64,000 bases of DNA. It comes from Rallus limicola (lineage: Eukaryota > Chordata > Aves > Gruiformes > Rallidae). Shown here piece after piece: positions 12,433 to 23,334 of the stretch. Both the position numbers and the translations under genes were made by a program. The stretch's first letter is position 1, and every line of letters starts with the position of its first letter. Location: contig JAKCOZ010000022.1 in NCBI GenBank assembly GCA_022605955.1, positions 124,001-188,000 of the forward strand, in the 5' to 3' direction. Under the pieces are notes generated by a model that ran no database searches, was not told where the DNA came from, and saw nothing but the letters and a program-made list of their open reading frames with translations.

Positions 12433-14395
12433 AATTGGAAACCTTCTTTCCTCCTTAGCAACATTCATAAATCATGGCTTAAGTATTGTCATTCATTCAA
12501 CACCCACAAGAAATGAGTCAAGGCCAGTTAGATATGACATCAGTAGGATCACCCTGTCATGTACCTGCCCTACACCTCATCCTCCTGCCCCACCGACACT
12601 TGCATTGCCCTCACCAGATCCTTTGGTTCTACAGGGAGACCCTAGCCAGGAAAATAAAACCCCTGCCACTGTGCAAACACCAGTCCCTTTCCTGGCATCT
12701 CACAGATCCATCCTCCATACATGATTATATGCAAGTACATCAATATCGCCACTGAAGTCTCTGAGAACCCTCTAATGCCAAAGGTATAGCAGTACTTTGC
12801 TCCTCAATCTGGCTGCCTTCACAGGCAGTCACCTCCCAGGTCCACACTCCACTTTCCCATTTGCTTTGGTTTTTCCCAACTTTCCTACCAGAAAGACTTA
12901 TCTGCCCTTCTCCAAATATTTCTGGTCGTCTCTGCTGACATCTGTCCAGACCAGAATGCTTTGGTGAGTCAGGCCTCTACCCCTTCTATCACTCTGATTT
13001 TACAAGATCTTAGTTTTTACCTGAAAATCTTGTTACCCTCAAATTCCATTGCATCTTGTGCCGCTAAGTTTATTCTCTGTGTCCTATGTAAAGGTGGTAG
13101 TTCAGCCTATGTCCCTTGTGCATTTCCCTTGCATTAACTCACATAAAATCAGGTGCTAAACACAACACTGCCACAAGTGTCATACTGACTATATAACACA
13201 CTGAAGCTCGTCCTGATCCACTCCTCTGCTTTGTAGAGCTGCTGTGTATGCTACAAACTGCTCATTAGTACTTTGATGATTACCAGGGTTAAGCAATGTA
13301 CAGACCTTTTGGACACAATTTATCCGTGTCACCAGTAATGCAGGAGGTGGCAGAGCCCAGCTCTATGTATGAATTGACATATGACTCAACGGCATTTATT
13401 CTACAGAAGGAACATGTAACCATCCATATAGGGGCTCTGGTGGTGAAACAGAATGAAGAGGGTGCAGACCTTCCACAGGACTTTAACTGCCCTCTCCCCT
13501 GACAGTAAACATTAGGATAGTTACAGGAAGAGTTTTCAGGCTAAACTGAACCCCTGAAAAAGATGTAGAGAGACAGAAAAAAAGTCATAGTGGAGAAGAT
13601 GAGCAGTTCACTCCCCTGGTTCTACTGCCGTCAGCTGCATTGAGGGACAGAACAGCCTCTCAGATACACCCCCAACTGCCTAATTACAGACCATCATCCC
13701 CACTGAGGAAGCATTCTTTCCAGCCTCTGTAAGAAGGAAACTCTTTTAATCCACTGCAGAGGAACTCAGAGGGACAAATATCAGCCTGAGCTGAAATAGC
13801 TCCAGATAAAGCAGGTTTTAAATAACAGTTCAGATCAGATTTGTGAATTCAAGTTTGAAAAACTCTACAAGGTTCAGGAAGAACAGGAGACACTAGATAA
13901 ATATGGTCTTTGTGTCAGCATGAACATTCATTTAACACAAACACCAAAGCTGCCTTTCCCAGAACAGGCACATCAGCCAACAGCATGCTGGTTCCCGTTT
14001 GAACCAAGGCATGGATACCCAGTGTGGGGTAAGGAACACAGCACCAACTGCTTAGCTTCATATGCATTTGACACGCAGACCTGCGAGCTCAGTGATACAT
14101 GCTCCAGAGTACACCCCAACATCTACCTCCCATCACTTGCATTTAACTCCTGGAGATAAGTAGCTGTGGGGCGTTGGGCCCAGCTGGTAGCCAAGCACAC
14201 ATCCAACTACTTGGTCAATCCCTGGGCACTCAGGGTAAAAACAGAAGAACAAGAGCAAGAAAACCCACAGGGAAACCCCTCTGCTCCAGGCAAAACACAT
14301 TCGCCTTGCAGAATCTGATTTAATTTACTGCCAATGAACATAAATTGTCTCTCCCCCTTCTTATCACCACAAGTTATGTTCAGTCCCCAAGTGTA
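12433..14395. other. Unique DNA between two CR1 copies
   Basis: Nothing recognisable as a gene or repeat was seen between the two CR1 copies. The base composition is a little more C-rich than the flanks (12500-13000). Open frames reach about 90 codons and have no familiar motif. Confidence 0.5.
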
Positions 14396-14396
14396 T

Positions 14397-15275
14397 AGTA
14401 TTCTGACCAATCTAGTGGCTTTCTATAATGGAGTGACTGCATCAGTGGACAAGGCAAGAGCTACGCACGTCATCTATCTGGATTTTTGCAAGGCTTTTGA
14501 CATGGTCCCCCCCAACATCCTTCTGTTTAAGTTCGAGAAATATGGGTTTGATGGGTGGGCTGTTCAGTGTAATAAGGAATTGACTGGATGGTCACATCCA
14601 GAGGGTGGTGGTCAATGGCTCCAAGTCCAGATGGAAGACAGTGACAAGCAGTGTCCCCTCAAGGGTCCATACTGGGGCCAGTGCTGTTTAATATCTTTAT
14701 TAATGATATTGACTGTAGGATTGAGTGCACCCTCAGCAAGTTTGCTGATGAGACCAAGCTCATACCAAAGGGATGGGACGCCATCCAGAAGGACCTGGAC
14801 AGGCTGGAGAAGTGGGCCCAGGAGAACCACGTGAGGTTCAACAAAGCCAAATGCAGGGTCCTGCACCAGGGTCTGGATAACCCCGGTTATCCATACAGGT
14901 TAGGAGATGATGAGCTGGAAAGCAGACCTGACAAAAAGGACTTGGGAGTACTCGTGGATAAGAAGCTGGACATGAGCCACCAACGTGCATCTGCAGCCCA
15001 GAAGGGCAACTGCATCCTGGCCAGCATCACAAGAAGTGTGCCAGCAGATTGAAAGAGATTCTGCCCCTCTGCTCTGCTCTGGGGACACCTCACCTGGAAT
15101 GCTGTGTCCAGGTCTGGAGCCCTCAGCACAAGAAGGACAAGGGCCTGTTGGAATGGGTCCAGAGGAGGCCACAAAAATGATCCAAGGGCTGGAGCACCTC
15201 TCCTATGAAGCCAGGCTGAGCGAGTTGGGCTGGTTCAGCCTGGAGAAGAGAAAGTTCCAGGGGGACCTTATATAG
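14397..15275 (+). pseudogene. CR1 reverse transcriptase (ORF2) fragment, frameshifted
   Basis: Remains of the CR1 polymerase, which copies element RNA into DNA at the nicked target. The first part reads in frame 3 and shows the motif-A block [12 protein letters not shown] at about 14475-14510 and KYGFDGWAV just after. The frame then shifts to frame 2, which shows [19 protein letters not shown] (from about 14657) and the motif-C block at 14741-14752. There the usual FADD reads FADE, so the second catalytic aspartate is glutamate. The block [20 protein letters not shown] follows, and the frame ends at a stop near 15050. A further frame carries the C-terminal [20 protein letters not shown] block up to about 15275. 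The N-terminal endonuclease and the first half of the polymerase are absent. At least two frameshifts and one stop make it non-functional. Codons were assigned by reading, not by alignment. Confidence 0.93.
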
Positions 15276-15612
15276 TATCCTGACAGTCCCTGAAAGGTGC
15301 TTATAAGAAAGCTGGAGAAGAACTGTTCATGAGGGCATGGAATGATATGATGAGGGGTGATGGGTTTAGACTAGAAAAGAGGAGATTTAGGTTGGATGTC
15401 AGGAAAAAGTTCTGCAATATGAGGGTGGTGGGTCCCTGGCACAGGTTACCCAGAGAGGTGGTGGAGGCCCCAGCCCTGGAAACATTCACGGTCAGGCTTG
15501 ATGGGGCTCTGAGTGACCTGATCTAGTGAAGATGTCCCTGCTTGTTGCAGGGGGTGGGACCAGATGGCCTTTGAAGGTTCCTTCCAATCTAATGCATTCT
15601 ATGATTCTATGA
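14397..15612 (+). mobile_element. CR1 LINE, 5'-truncated, with intact 3' tail
   Basis: This is the longest LINE copy in the window, about 1.2 kb. It begins abruptly inside the reverse transcriptase, runs through the end of ORF2 and the 3' UTR (blocks ACCCAGAGAGGTGGTGGAGG near 15448 and GGACCAGATGGCCTTTGAAG near 15558), and ends with the CR1 tail ATTCTATGATTCTATGA at 15596-15612. CR1 is the dominant LINE family of birds and other reptiles, mobilised by its own endonuclease and reverse transcriptase. The sharp 5' cut and complete tail fit ordinary target-primed insertion with early termination. Several frameshifts and a changed catalytic residue (see the pseudogene entry) show the copy is dead. 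An older LINE relic begins about 300 bp downstream. Confidence 0.96.
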
Positions 15613-15929
15613 ACTCTCAAGTATACATCTGCTGTTGTTACACAGTTTATATTTTTCCTGGAAAAGCAAAGGAAATGACTGAGCTTTCCACCGTTCTGTG
15701 GTGACATTCGTTTGTGTGTGTGACTTCTGTTCATGCACTTACAGCCTGACAAGAACAAGAGAGGCAAATATCTTCAAGCAAAGTGATTTTAAAAATAGAC
15801 AGATTACTGATATCTTTATACACAGTTTGCAATGAACACACGAAAGGAGAGAGAATCTGACAGAAGTACCAAACATGTTCCTGGAAACACAGTGGAGAAA
15901 CAAGGCATCTGGTCTGCCAGAGCTGATAC

Positions 15930-16385
15930 CTTAATTAGGCAATTAAAACTATTAAGCATGGACAAAGCTCCAGGCCTAGATGAATTACAACCAAGGTAAT
16001 CTGTAGAGAAGTGGTATGGGGAAAAGGAAAGCCCTTGGCAGGATTTGTGATAACTTACTAAGCAAGGGAGTGTAAGAGACCTGGAGGAGCAGCTAATGTA
16101 ATTCTTGCTAGTTTAAAAGGTTCCAAGGCTGCAGAAAGCCCAAGCTTCTTATCTTGGTCTCAGCTATGCAGAAGTCGGAAAATTATTAAACCAGATTTAG
16201 AAATGCATGACTTGGGAGAGCATGAGCACAGGGTGAGTACATAGAAAAAGGAGGTCAGGACAGATAAATTTATTTTAACTCATTGAGTATGTTACCTTCC
16301 CAGAGACAACAGCAAAGCAACAGACAAGTTACCTGGAATTCAGAAAAACATGTGATGCTGTGCCATAAAGCAGATAGATTCAAAA
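15930..16385 (+). pseudogene. Ancient CR1/L3-like LINE reverse transcriptase relic
   Basis: A strongly decayed LINE polymerase segment. At 15960-15996 the plus strand reads DKAPGLDELQPR, matching the K(A/S)PG-D-(I/L)-HPR motif near the start of CR1/L3 reverse transcriptases. At 16330-16365 it reads YLEFRKTCDAVP, matching motif A (YLDFxKAFDxVP). The spacing of about 370 bp is close to that of intact elements, and between them GAAAATTATTAA- and GAAAAAGGAGGTCA-like words fit the consensus. Many stops interrupt the frame. Divergence is much greater than in the CR1 ending at 15612, so this is a separate, older insertion. It could belong to another non-LTR family with the same motifs. Confidence 0.6.
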
Positions 16386-16389
16386 TGGT

Positions 16390-19300
16390 GGCGTGTGTGT
16401 TTTCAAGAAAAACTGACAGCAAATTCAAACAGATTCAAAGAGACCTATCAGAAAGGAGCAGCCCAACTGCTGAGCACGGAGCAGGGAACTGGAGCTGCTG
16501 GGAACATCACAACTGACAAGATTAGATTATTTTCTGGAGTTGTCACCTTGGAATTGTTATCCTCGTAATTACTGCATTTGCTGAGGGCACTCAATTTCTA
16601 AGGCAACAAAAACAGAGAAACACAAGCAATGTCTGAACGGCCCGGATAATTTAGGGTTACAGCCTTATCCATAGCTCACATACTCCTCTCAAAGAGTGAG
16701 AGTGGGCGCCTGAAGTTATCCCACAGGAAGTAGAAAGGGACAGCAGAGAATACATGTAAGGGGGAAAAATGAGACAGTGCTGTGCACAACACACCAAAAC
16801 ATCATCTGCTAGCTAATTACAGATAAAAGGCAATCAAGTTGGGGGTGATTTACCACGAAAAGTATACAGAAAAGAATGGAAAATTGTTCTAGAAAAGCAT
16901 AACAGAACATCACTTAAGAAAAACCTAGCCAGGCTGGGCAATGACCAAGAAAGTTATTGAGCAATTTCCCTGCTCTAATACTGGTGGATAAATGTCCAGA
17001 AAGAAAATGCATTTTGATTAAATCCTGAAGAAAGCTGCATTTTCTGGACAAAGTCTGTGAAGTCTGTTCTGAAATTAGCCAACCTCTGGACTCAAAATTC
17101 TAACCACTAATACTTTAACTTCTATATTGGATGAAAATGTTAATTATTAAATTACATGTTGTTCAATTTTGGGTTTTTTTAAGGGTCTCATATTTGGTTT
17201 AATTTGATATTGAGCTACAATTCTGGGGAAAGAATCTTAGTTTTGTCCAAATTATATAGGGATGAGATGAGAGAAAATAAGAGATTAACATTTTAGCATC
17301 ACAGCTTATAGGAAATTAAAAAGTTACAGAGAAAATAATTTCTTAGGATTACTGAAGAGAAAGCAAAAAATGGAAGTAAAATACTGTCTGTGACAGGAAC
17401 TAATAAAAAAATATGGCTGTTTTTCTATTGTAATATAACTCAGCATATCCAGCATGAGAATAAATGAGGAACAGAGAATGTGAGATGAAGCTGAGTTGGC
17501 GGCTGGAGAAGGAGGGAAGTAGGGTTTGGGGATTAAAAAAAAAATGATGGTATATAAACTAATCTGCTTCTCGGGGGGGAAAGGCATGCTTTGATGAATC
17601 CATAGTTTTATCTTGTCCTATAAAGATAATACTGTATGTTTCTATTTTTTATGTGGCTAGACAATAGGATTTCCTGCCAACGCACCACAGGAAACAGCCA
17701 ACGAGCTGATTTGAATGGCCTGAGGCACAGCCTCTGACTGCAGAACCAGGAATTCATTAACCGCTAGTAAAAGGCTTCAGTCAAAAACATTTTAGGGAAG
17801 ATTTTGGATTACCAGATTTGCAACTTCGCACGTGTAATTACATCTTTCATGTTAATGAAATCCTTATGCCATTCATCTTTGATTCATTCAATAATTGCCA
17901 TGTATCAGAGTGGACAGAGGCGAAGGCTTAACCTTCAGCAGATGCCATTAGTGTCCAAGTGGCAGCATATGTTAACTTCTGCCGTCACGTGGATGTTCAG
18001 GTTGTGTACTGCCCTGAGTCTGCTGATTTTACTGTTTGTTATGTCCTTACCTTCACAAGCAAAGCTTACAGTGATAATTTTGGCAGAGCTGTTGCCTAAT
18101 GACTTTCAAATATAATTAAAACCATATTTTGATATAAACTGTATTGCCAAAGTCAAATATATACCAGCTAAGTGAAATTAACCTTCAAGTGATACTTGAA
18201 TAACAGTAAACCACAAGGGTATGTAAGAGATTAGATATACTGTAGTTTAATTATGTTACAATAATTCACCTCATTAATCTCCTAGGAAACAATAACCACA
18301 ACAGTTAAATACTGTAATTAACAAACCCTATTTCAAACTTAATTTTAATTTTATACGACTTTGCATTATCCAGTGCAATTATATAAAAGACAAACAAAAG
18401 ATAAAGCAAATATTATGTTCTCTGGAGAAGACATCAAAAATATCCTCACCTCTAACCCGTGACAGAAAGGAAACAAAGCCACCGCTACTTAGGACAGAGA
18501 CTGGGACAGAAATAAGTCCAACAGCTCTACTTGACCTGCAAACAACCTCAGGATCTACCAGTTCACAGCTTCTCCATGGACGTTTCTGGTTCTCCGCTAT
18601 CAATATTCCTGACTGAAGCAACCCTTCCCTGTGAGGATTGCCAGTCTGGATAACACACTGCAGCTTCACAATGGCTGTTAATGTGCACGTGGGGTTTCCC
18701 CCTTCTTCAAATTACGTGCAGAAACAAATCTGTCTCATTGCACTTGCCCAAGGCCTTAAATTCCCCAAAGCTGCTTTAGCTACTCACAGTGTTACAGCTG
18801 CTACCGTGGGTACCAAGAGGCGTAACCCTGCGATCCTTGGGGATCACAAGATCCCACCATATACACAGAACAGGTTTCTTTGTGTCTGCAATGCCGTGGG
18901 GTAGCTGACTGTACCAGGAATGCCGTGACCCTGAGGACAGGTAAAGGTAGGAGACGGTTCTGTAGGTAAAAACATTCCTACAGCACGAGCACCTGGGGAC
19001 TGTAGCCTTACATGGGGCTCTTAGGATGCGGTGAGGGATCACAAATATAACGGCACAAAGAAAAAGGAAGGGATACAAGGGAAGCCCCTCAGAAGGGCAA
19101 GGTAAGCCTGGCACTCAGATGAACACTCAAGATGATGACGGCATCAAAGGAGTTCAGCAGGGAGCTGCAGAGAAGAGCTCTCTGCTCTCTCAACACACAC
19201 TCAAACAGCAGTTTCTGGGGGATATTCTATTTGTTTACGAGATTAGCAGTTAGTCTTTGTATTTAATGAGTTCCTAACAACCGCAGGTAGTTTCTGTGTG

Positions 19301-21165
19301 GATTAAGGCAAATGTCAATTCATTTACGGCTGCAAACCGAAACCTCCTACATTAAAATTCTCCATATAGATCATATTCATCTTTCAATTACAAATAACAG
19401 GTAAAGTGTTTGTCTTGATTAGTTTGATTTTAGCTTTTTAACGGGTGTCACGTTTATGCCACAAAACTTCCATCAAACTACACTTTGATGACTTTGCTTC
19501 TGCTTTTTGACCTTTTTTTCTTTACAGCTCTCCAAGGAGAAAATGAGATAACTTTATAAAATCAGCAAGTAATAAACAAGAAGCTCATGATCTCATAGAA
19601 CAAAAAGTAAGAGCACTGAGAAAGCCATGTTCAAAAAATGTTAAGTGTTGCAGACAGAATAAAACTCATTCATTTATAACATTTTTCCATTAAAACAATG
19701 TAATAACTACTGAAGTACAAATGATGTATGAGTGTATCCTTGAAGAAGATATTCTGTACATCTGATAAACCATAAATACTGTAGAATGCACCTCAGGCAG
19801 AACAAGCACATCTCTGCACGATCCTGGAAAATACAGTGTATATGAAGATGAGTTATGAAGGTGAACAAGTTTAATATAGCTAGTTGCCTGGTGGACACCC
19901 ACAATTTGCAATTTAATCATCCACAAGTTATGGTGTATTCATAATTGTATTAGACTTTGAAATAAGGCAATACCAGTTATATTAAGCTTCAAAAAAATAG
20001 CTCGCCTTTTCAGGTTTATGATAACTTATAAAGGAAATAGTACTTACAAACAAGGTGAATTAAAGCATTAGAGCTGCACTGAACAAGAAGACAGTATATT
20101 GCAGGCAGGTTCTTGAATCCACAACATAGAACAACATTTTTATCGCTGTCATCTTTTATATACTCCAGGTGTATAGGAGAAAAACTCCAGCACTGTCACT
20201 CTCTAAGACTGGCAAGATTTTTTTTTTTTTTCTGCAAGCTGTTGTTAAGAATACCAAGACTTTCAGAGTGAAAGAGAATTGATCAGTATTAAACCTCTTC
20301 TTAACAACTAGAAGCACAGGCGTTATGCCTACAGACCCAGATCCTGGGAAAATTAGATTATACCAGAATCTCTATTTTATCATCACTGAACTAGGTGAAG
20401 AAGGTTACCTTCATATGTTGGTGGCTTCAGCACTCACCTGGAATAAAGCACAATGATTTTCTAGTGCTCTTTTTTTTTTTTTTTTTTTAAGAAACACTTC
20501 ATTACTTAGGAAAAAAATGAAGCACTTATTTCAAGAAAGACTGAGAGAAATCATAGTATAATAAACCATGCTAGTGCACATTTTTGGAAGTAACAGACCT
20601 TGGATCAAATCTCTAATGTGAATCAAGCAGACATTTAAACATGATTTTCCTATCTTAAGTAAAGAGACTGAAGGAGACTTTTCCTTGGCACTATAGCTAT
20701 CCCTTTTCAGCAGGACATCCATATTTCATCCTGAGGATCAAGAGCTAAACTGAAAGAGGAGGCAAAGGAGAGCCCTGCAGGATGGCAGGCAATTGCTTTC
20801 ATGCACCAAAATTCAAGCTAGGAGCTGCTCTCCAATTGCATCTGTAGAAGAGGGCTCTCCAGCCTTCTGGACTGGAGAATCAGGTCCTCACCATCTCCCT
20901 GGTGCGAAGCCCTAAAATCCGTGCGTGACGAGGGCTGGGCAGTTCTGAATGAAAGGCTGGGTCCTTCTCAGTACACTTGTAGGCAGACACTGAAAGTAAA
21001 AACATCCAGAGAGGTCTCACCTGATTAAAATCAACAGTGGAAGGCAGCTTGGCAATAGTTCTGAATTTCTGGTCCCTTTTGCTAGAAGGATAGTGGCTTC
21101 ATATATATTTCATTTTATTTTACATAAGTTTGAGTTAACTATGATTCTTTACCTAAAGATGTTTA
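16390..21165. other. Unique AT-rich DNA, no gene seen
   Basis: No exon or clear repeat was recognised. Open frames of up to about 112 codons occur on both strands around 18400-19100, without motifs or convincing splice context. T-runs lie at 20218-20231 and 20470-20488. The part just after 16385 may contain more of the old LINE, but I could not follow it. Confidence 0.5.
20470..20488. repeat. Poly-T run (19 T)
   Basis: An uninterrupted run of 19 T. There is no adjacent LINE or SINE body that would make it a retroposon tail. The length may be uncertain because homopolymers are error-prone in assembly. Confidence 0.9.
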
Positions 21166-21169
21166 TAAA

Positions 21170-21290
21170 TGTTTTCAAGCATGGGAGAATGTCTCATCTA
21201 GGATAGCAAGCAGGCTTGCTCCCTTTCCTGCAAAAGGTTGTACCAAATGATGTCTCAAGGTCCCTTCCAACCTGGGCTGTTCTATGATTT
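21170..21290 (+). mobile_element. CR1 LINE 3'-end fragment
   Basis: The plus strand ends with CTCAAGGTCCCTTCCAACCTGGGCTGTTCTATGATT-like sequence (described here by its blocks at 21253-21290), the classic CR1 terminal 3' UTR. A decayed CATCTAGGATAGCAAGCAGG block lies upstream. Only about the last 120 bp of the element are present, so it is a strongly 5'-truncated copy. The right border is clear and the left one approximate. Confidence 0.85.
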
Positions 21291-21294
21291 TTCC

Positions 21295-22950
21295 CTCAGA
21301 AGGTACTGAATAGCAGCATGGACTACGCTCCTGCAGATGCTGCAGTAAAAAGGAGGAAAAAAAGGTAGCTGAGAATTCCTGTTAACTCTGAAATATTCTT
21401 GCTCTATTATCAGTGAAAGCTTTAAAAAAAACCCAACACTATAACATAAAGTCCTCTCATTTCTCCCCAAAAGACAATCATATAACAAGATCTCTAATAA
21501 AAAAGGTAAAGATTAATTGGAGAGCTGCCTTGAGAGACCAAATGTTCCAGACCTGACAGTTTTATAATGTAAGTAATTAGGGCAACATTATGAGTTATGT
21601 TATCACAGCCAGCAGCATGATCAGCAATTGTTTGTATTTCAGGGTCTATTCATGAGTACAGTACACAGAAAGCAGAGCACTAAAAGCAGATGAAACAGAT
21701 GTTGATGGAATAGAGCTGACTTCTCAGCTGAATGCTGTTCTCACCCTGCCAATGCCTTCAGTGTATTTATCTTCATTAAAAGAAATTTAATCTTCAATAA
21801 AAAGAAAAACAAGTAAACTGTTGCCTACCAATGCAGGCTGTAGGAGTTAACACAGAACAGGCTTCTGCAGATGTCAGATCACGTCAGCTTCCTTTGCAAA
21901 GTTAAAATTAAAGATGAACACAGCAGTTCAGGGATGGGGAATGAACCCAATCTGCACTAACCTCTACTCCTTTCTACAACTCCACCTGAGCCACTCTTCT
22001 GCTCCTTTCCTGCAGCCACCCTGGTTCCCAGGGGGAACACACGTGGCTCCCTGCCTCTCCATGGGTACAGTAGCTGCAAAGAAACGGGAGCTCAAACACC
22101 CGACACTGATACACAGCCTGTGCCCCTGCACTGGCAATGCCAAAGCCAACGACCGTCTGCCAGGAGAAACAGCAGAAAGTGTGGAAAAAAGTAATATCCA
22201 AGCAGCATGAAAATTGGTAATAAAGCAGAGAGAGAAGGTGTCACATCCTCAGCCAGGCAACAGGGTGACATTTCACCAGAAGTACCCCAACAATATAAAA
22301 AGCTTCCACTGATCCTGGAGGAGGTGGGGTGGCATTACCCTACAACAAGGGGTGCATGCACAACAGGGCAAGGGTGTATGGGGGATTAGGAACCTTGAGG
22401 CATCCGTTATGGAAAAGCCTTTGGAAATCTTGTCGCTACACATCAGTATTTCACAAGCACCCACATATTGTGGTTTATCTGTGGTATGGTTGATTGGTTT
22501 TGAATGCGTAGCTCACTGATTGCCAGTTAATTACATGCCATTAATAAAGCGATAAACCACTTTCATTTTGATTTGGATTAAATACTATAAATTGCAGGGT
22601 TTTCTCTATGACAGTTGTTTTTCTCAAATCATAGTATTTACTTATTTAGCTTTCTTTTCTTCTTACTTCTGTACCTGTTTGAGACCACAGCTAGCATCAT
22701 ACATTCAAAGAAATTCATTTGGGTTGAACTGAAACATGTTTTGTAATCAATTCTATTTTTGCCTTTGGCAAATGAAAACTTGGCAAGCACCACCATATAT
22801 ATAGTAAAACACACGATGCTTATCAAAACCACAATTATAAATATTACACATAGTTTGTCTTCCCTCAAGATAAGCAGTCATGTATCTGATCCCAAAGCCC
22901 ATGAAAAACTGTACAAGTGCTTCCCTGTATCAAAAGCAAACACATAATCT
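21295..22950. other. Unique DNA, no gene seen
   Basis: Contains a diverged 21-bp tandem pair at about 21769-21810 (ATCTTCATTAAAAGAAATTT followed by ATCTTCAATAAAAAGAAAA). Otherwise only short open frames without motifs. The stretch 21950-22200 is G+C richer, with opposing open frames that look like chance. Confidence 0.5.
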
Positions 22951-22953
22951 CAG

Positions 22954-23330
22954 CTAGGAAACAACATACCAGAAAAGCACAGCAGAGACACCACATACCA
23001 CATGGGCTGAAATGTGCTCTGTCCAAAAATGGGTATACAGGGACAGGGATACATGGTTTCGCCTCAGCCCAGAACCAGCTTCTACAGCAGTATCTTGCCA
23101 TAAGTCAGCACCCCAGATGGCTTTGCCTCTACGCTGCCAGTTGCTCTGTTTTCACTGCTGCAACCACCCCCGCAGGGCATTGGCCACCATCCACGAGTCA
23201 GTACAGAGGTAGAGCATTGGCTACTTTTCTCCTTCACAACGCCTAGGGTTAAATGGATGGTTTCACCACAGCAAACTGCTCCATGCAGCAGCCTTCCATC
23301 TCCGATGCTTTCCCAGGACAGGGAACTTTC
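22954..23330 (-). pseudogene. Endogenous retrovirus (ERVL-like) RNase H relic
   Basis: Read on the minus strand, this segment resembles the RNase H region of ERVL-class pol. RNase H degrades the RNA strand during reverse transcription. The diagnostic tetrapeptide TDSW, carrying an RNase H active-site aspartate, is encoded at 23191-23202 and is followed by a conserved tryptophan-rich stretch and a NWQRR motif. The frame is broken by an in-frame TGA at 23152-23154 and ends at a TAG at 22954-22956. Upstream similarity (towards 23330) is weak and contains stops. No LTRs, protease or envelope were recognised within several kb, so this is an isolated internal fragment of an old, dead provirus. Family assignment is from the motif pattern only. 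Confidence 0.7.
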
Positions 23331-23334
23331 ACAG

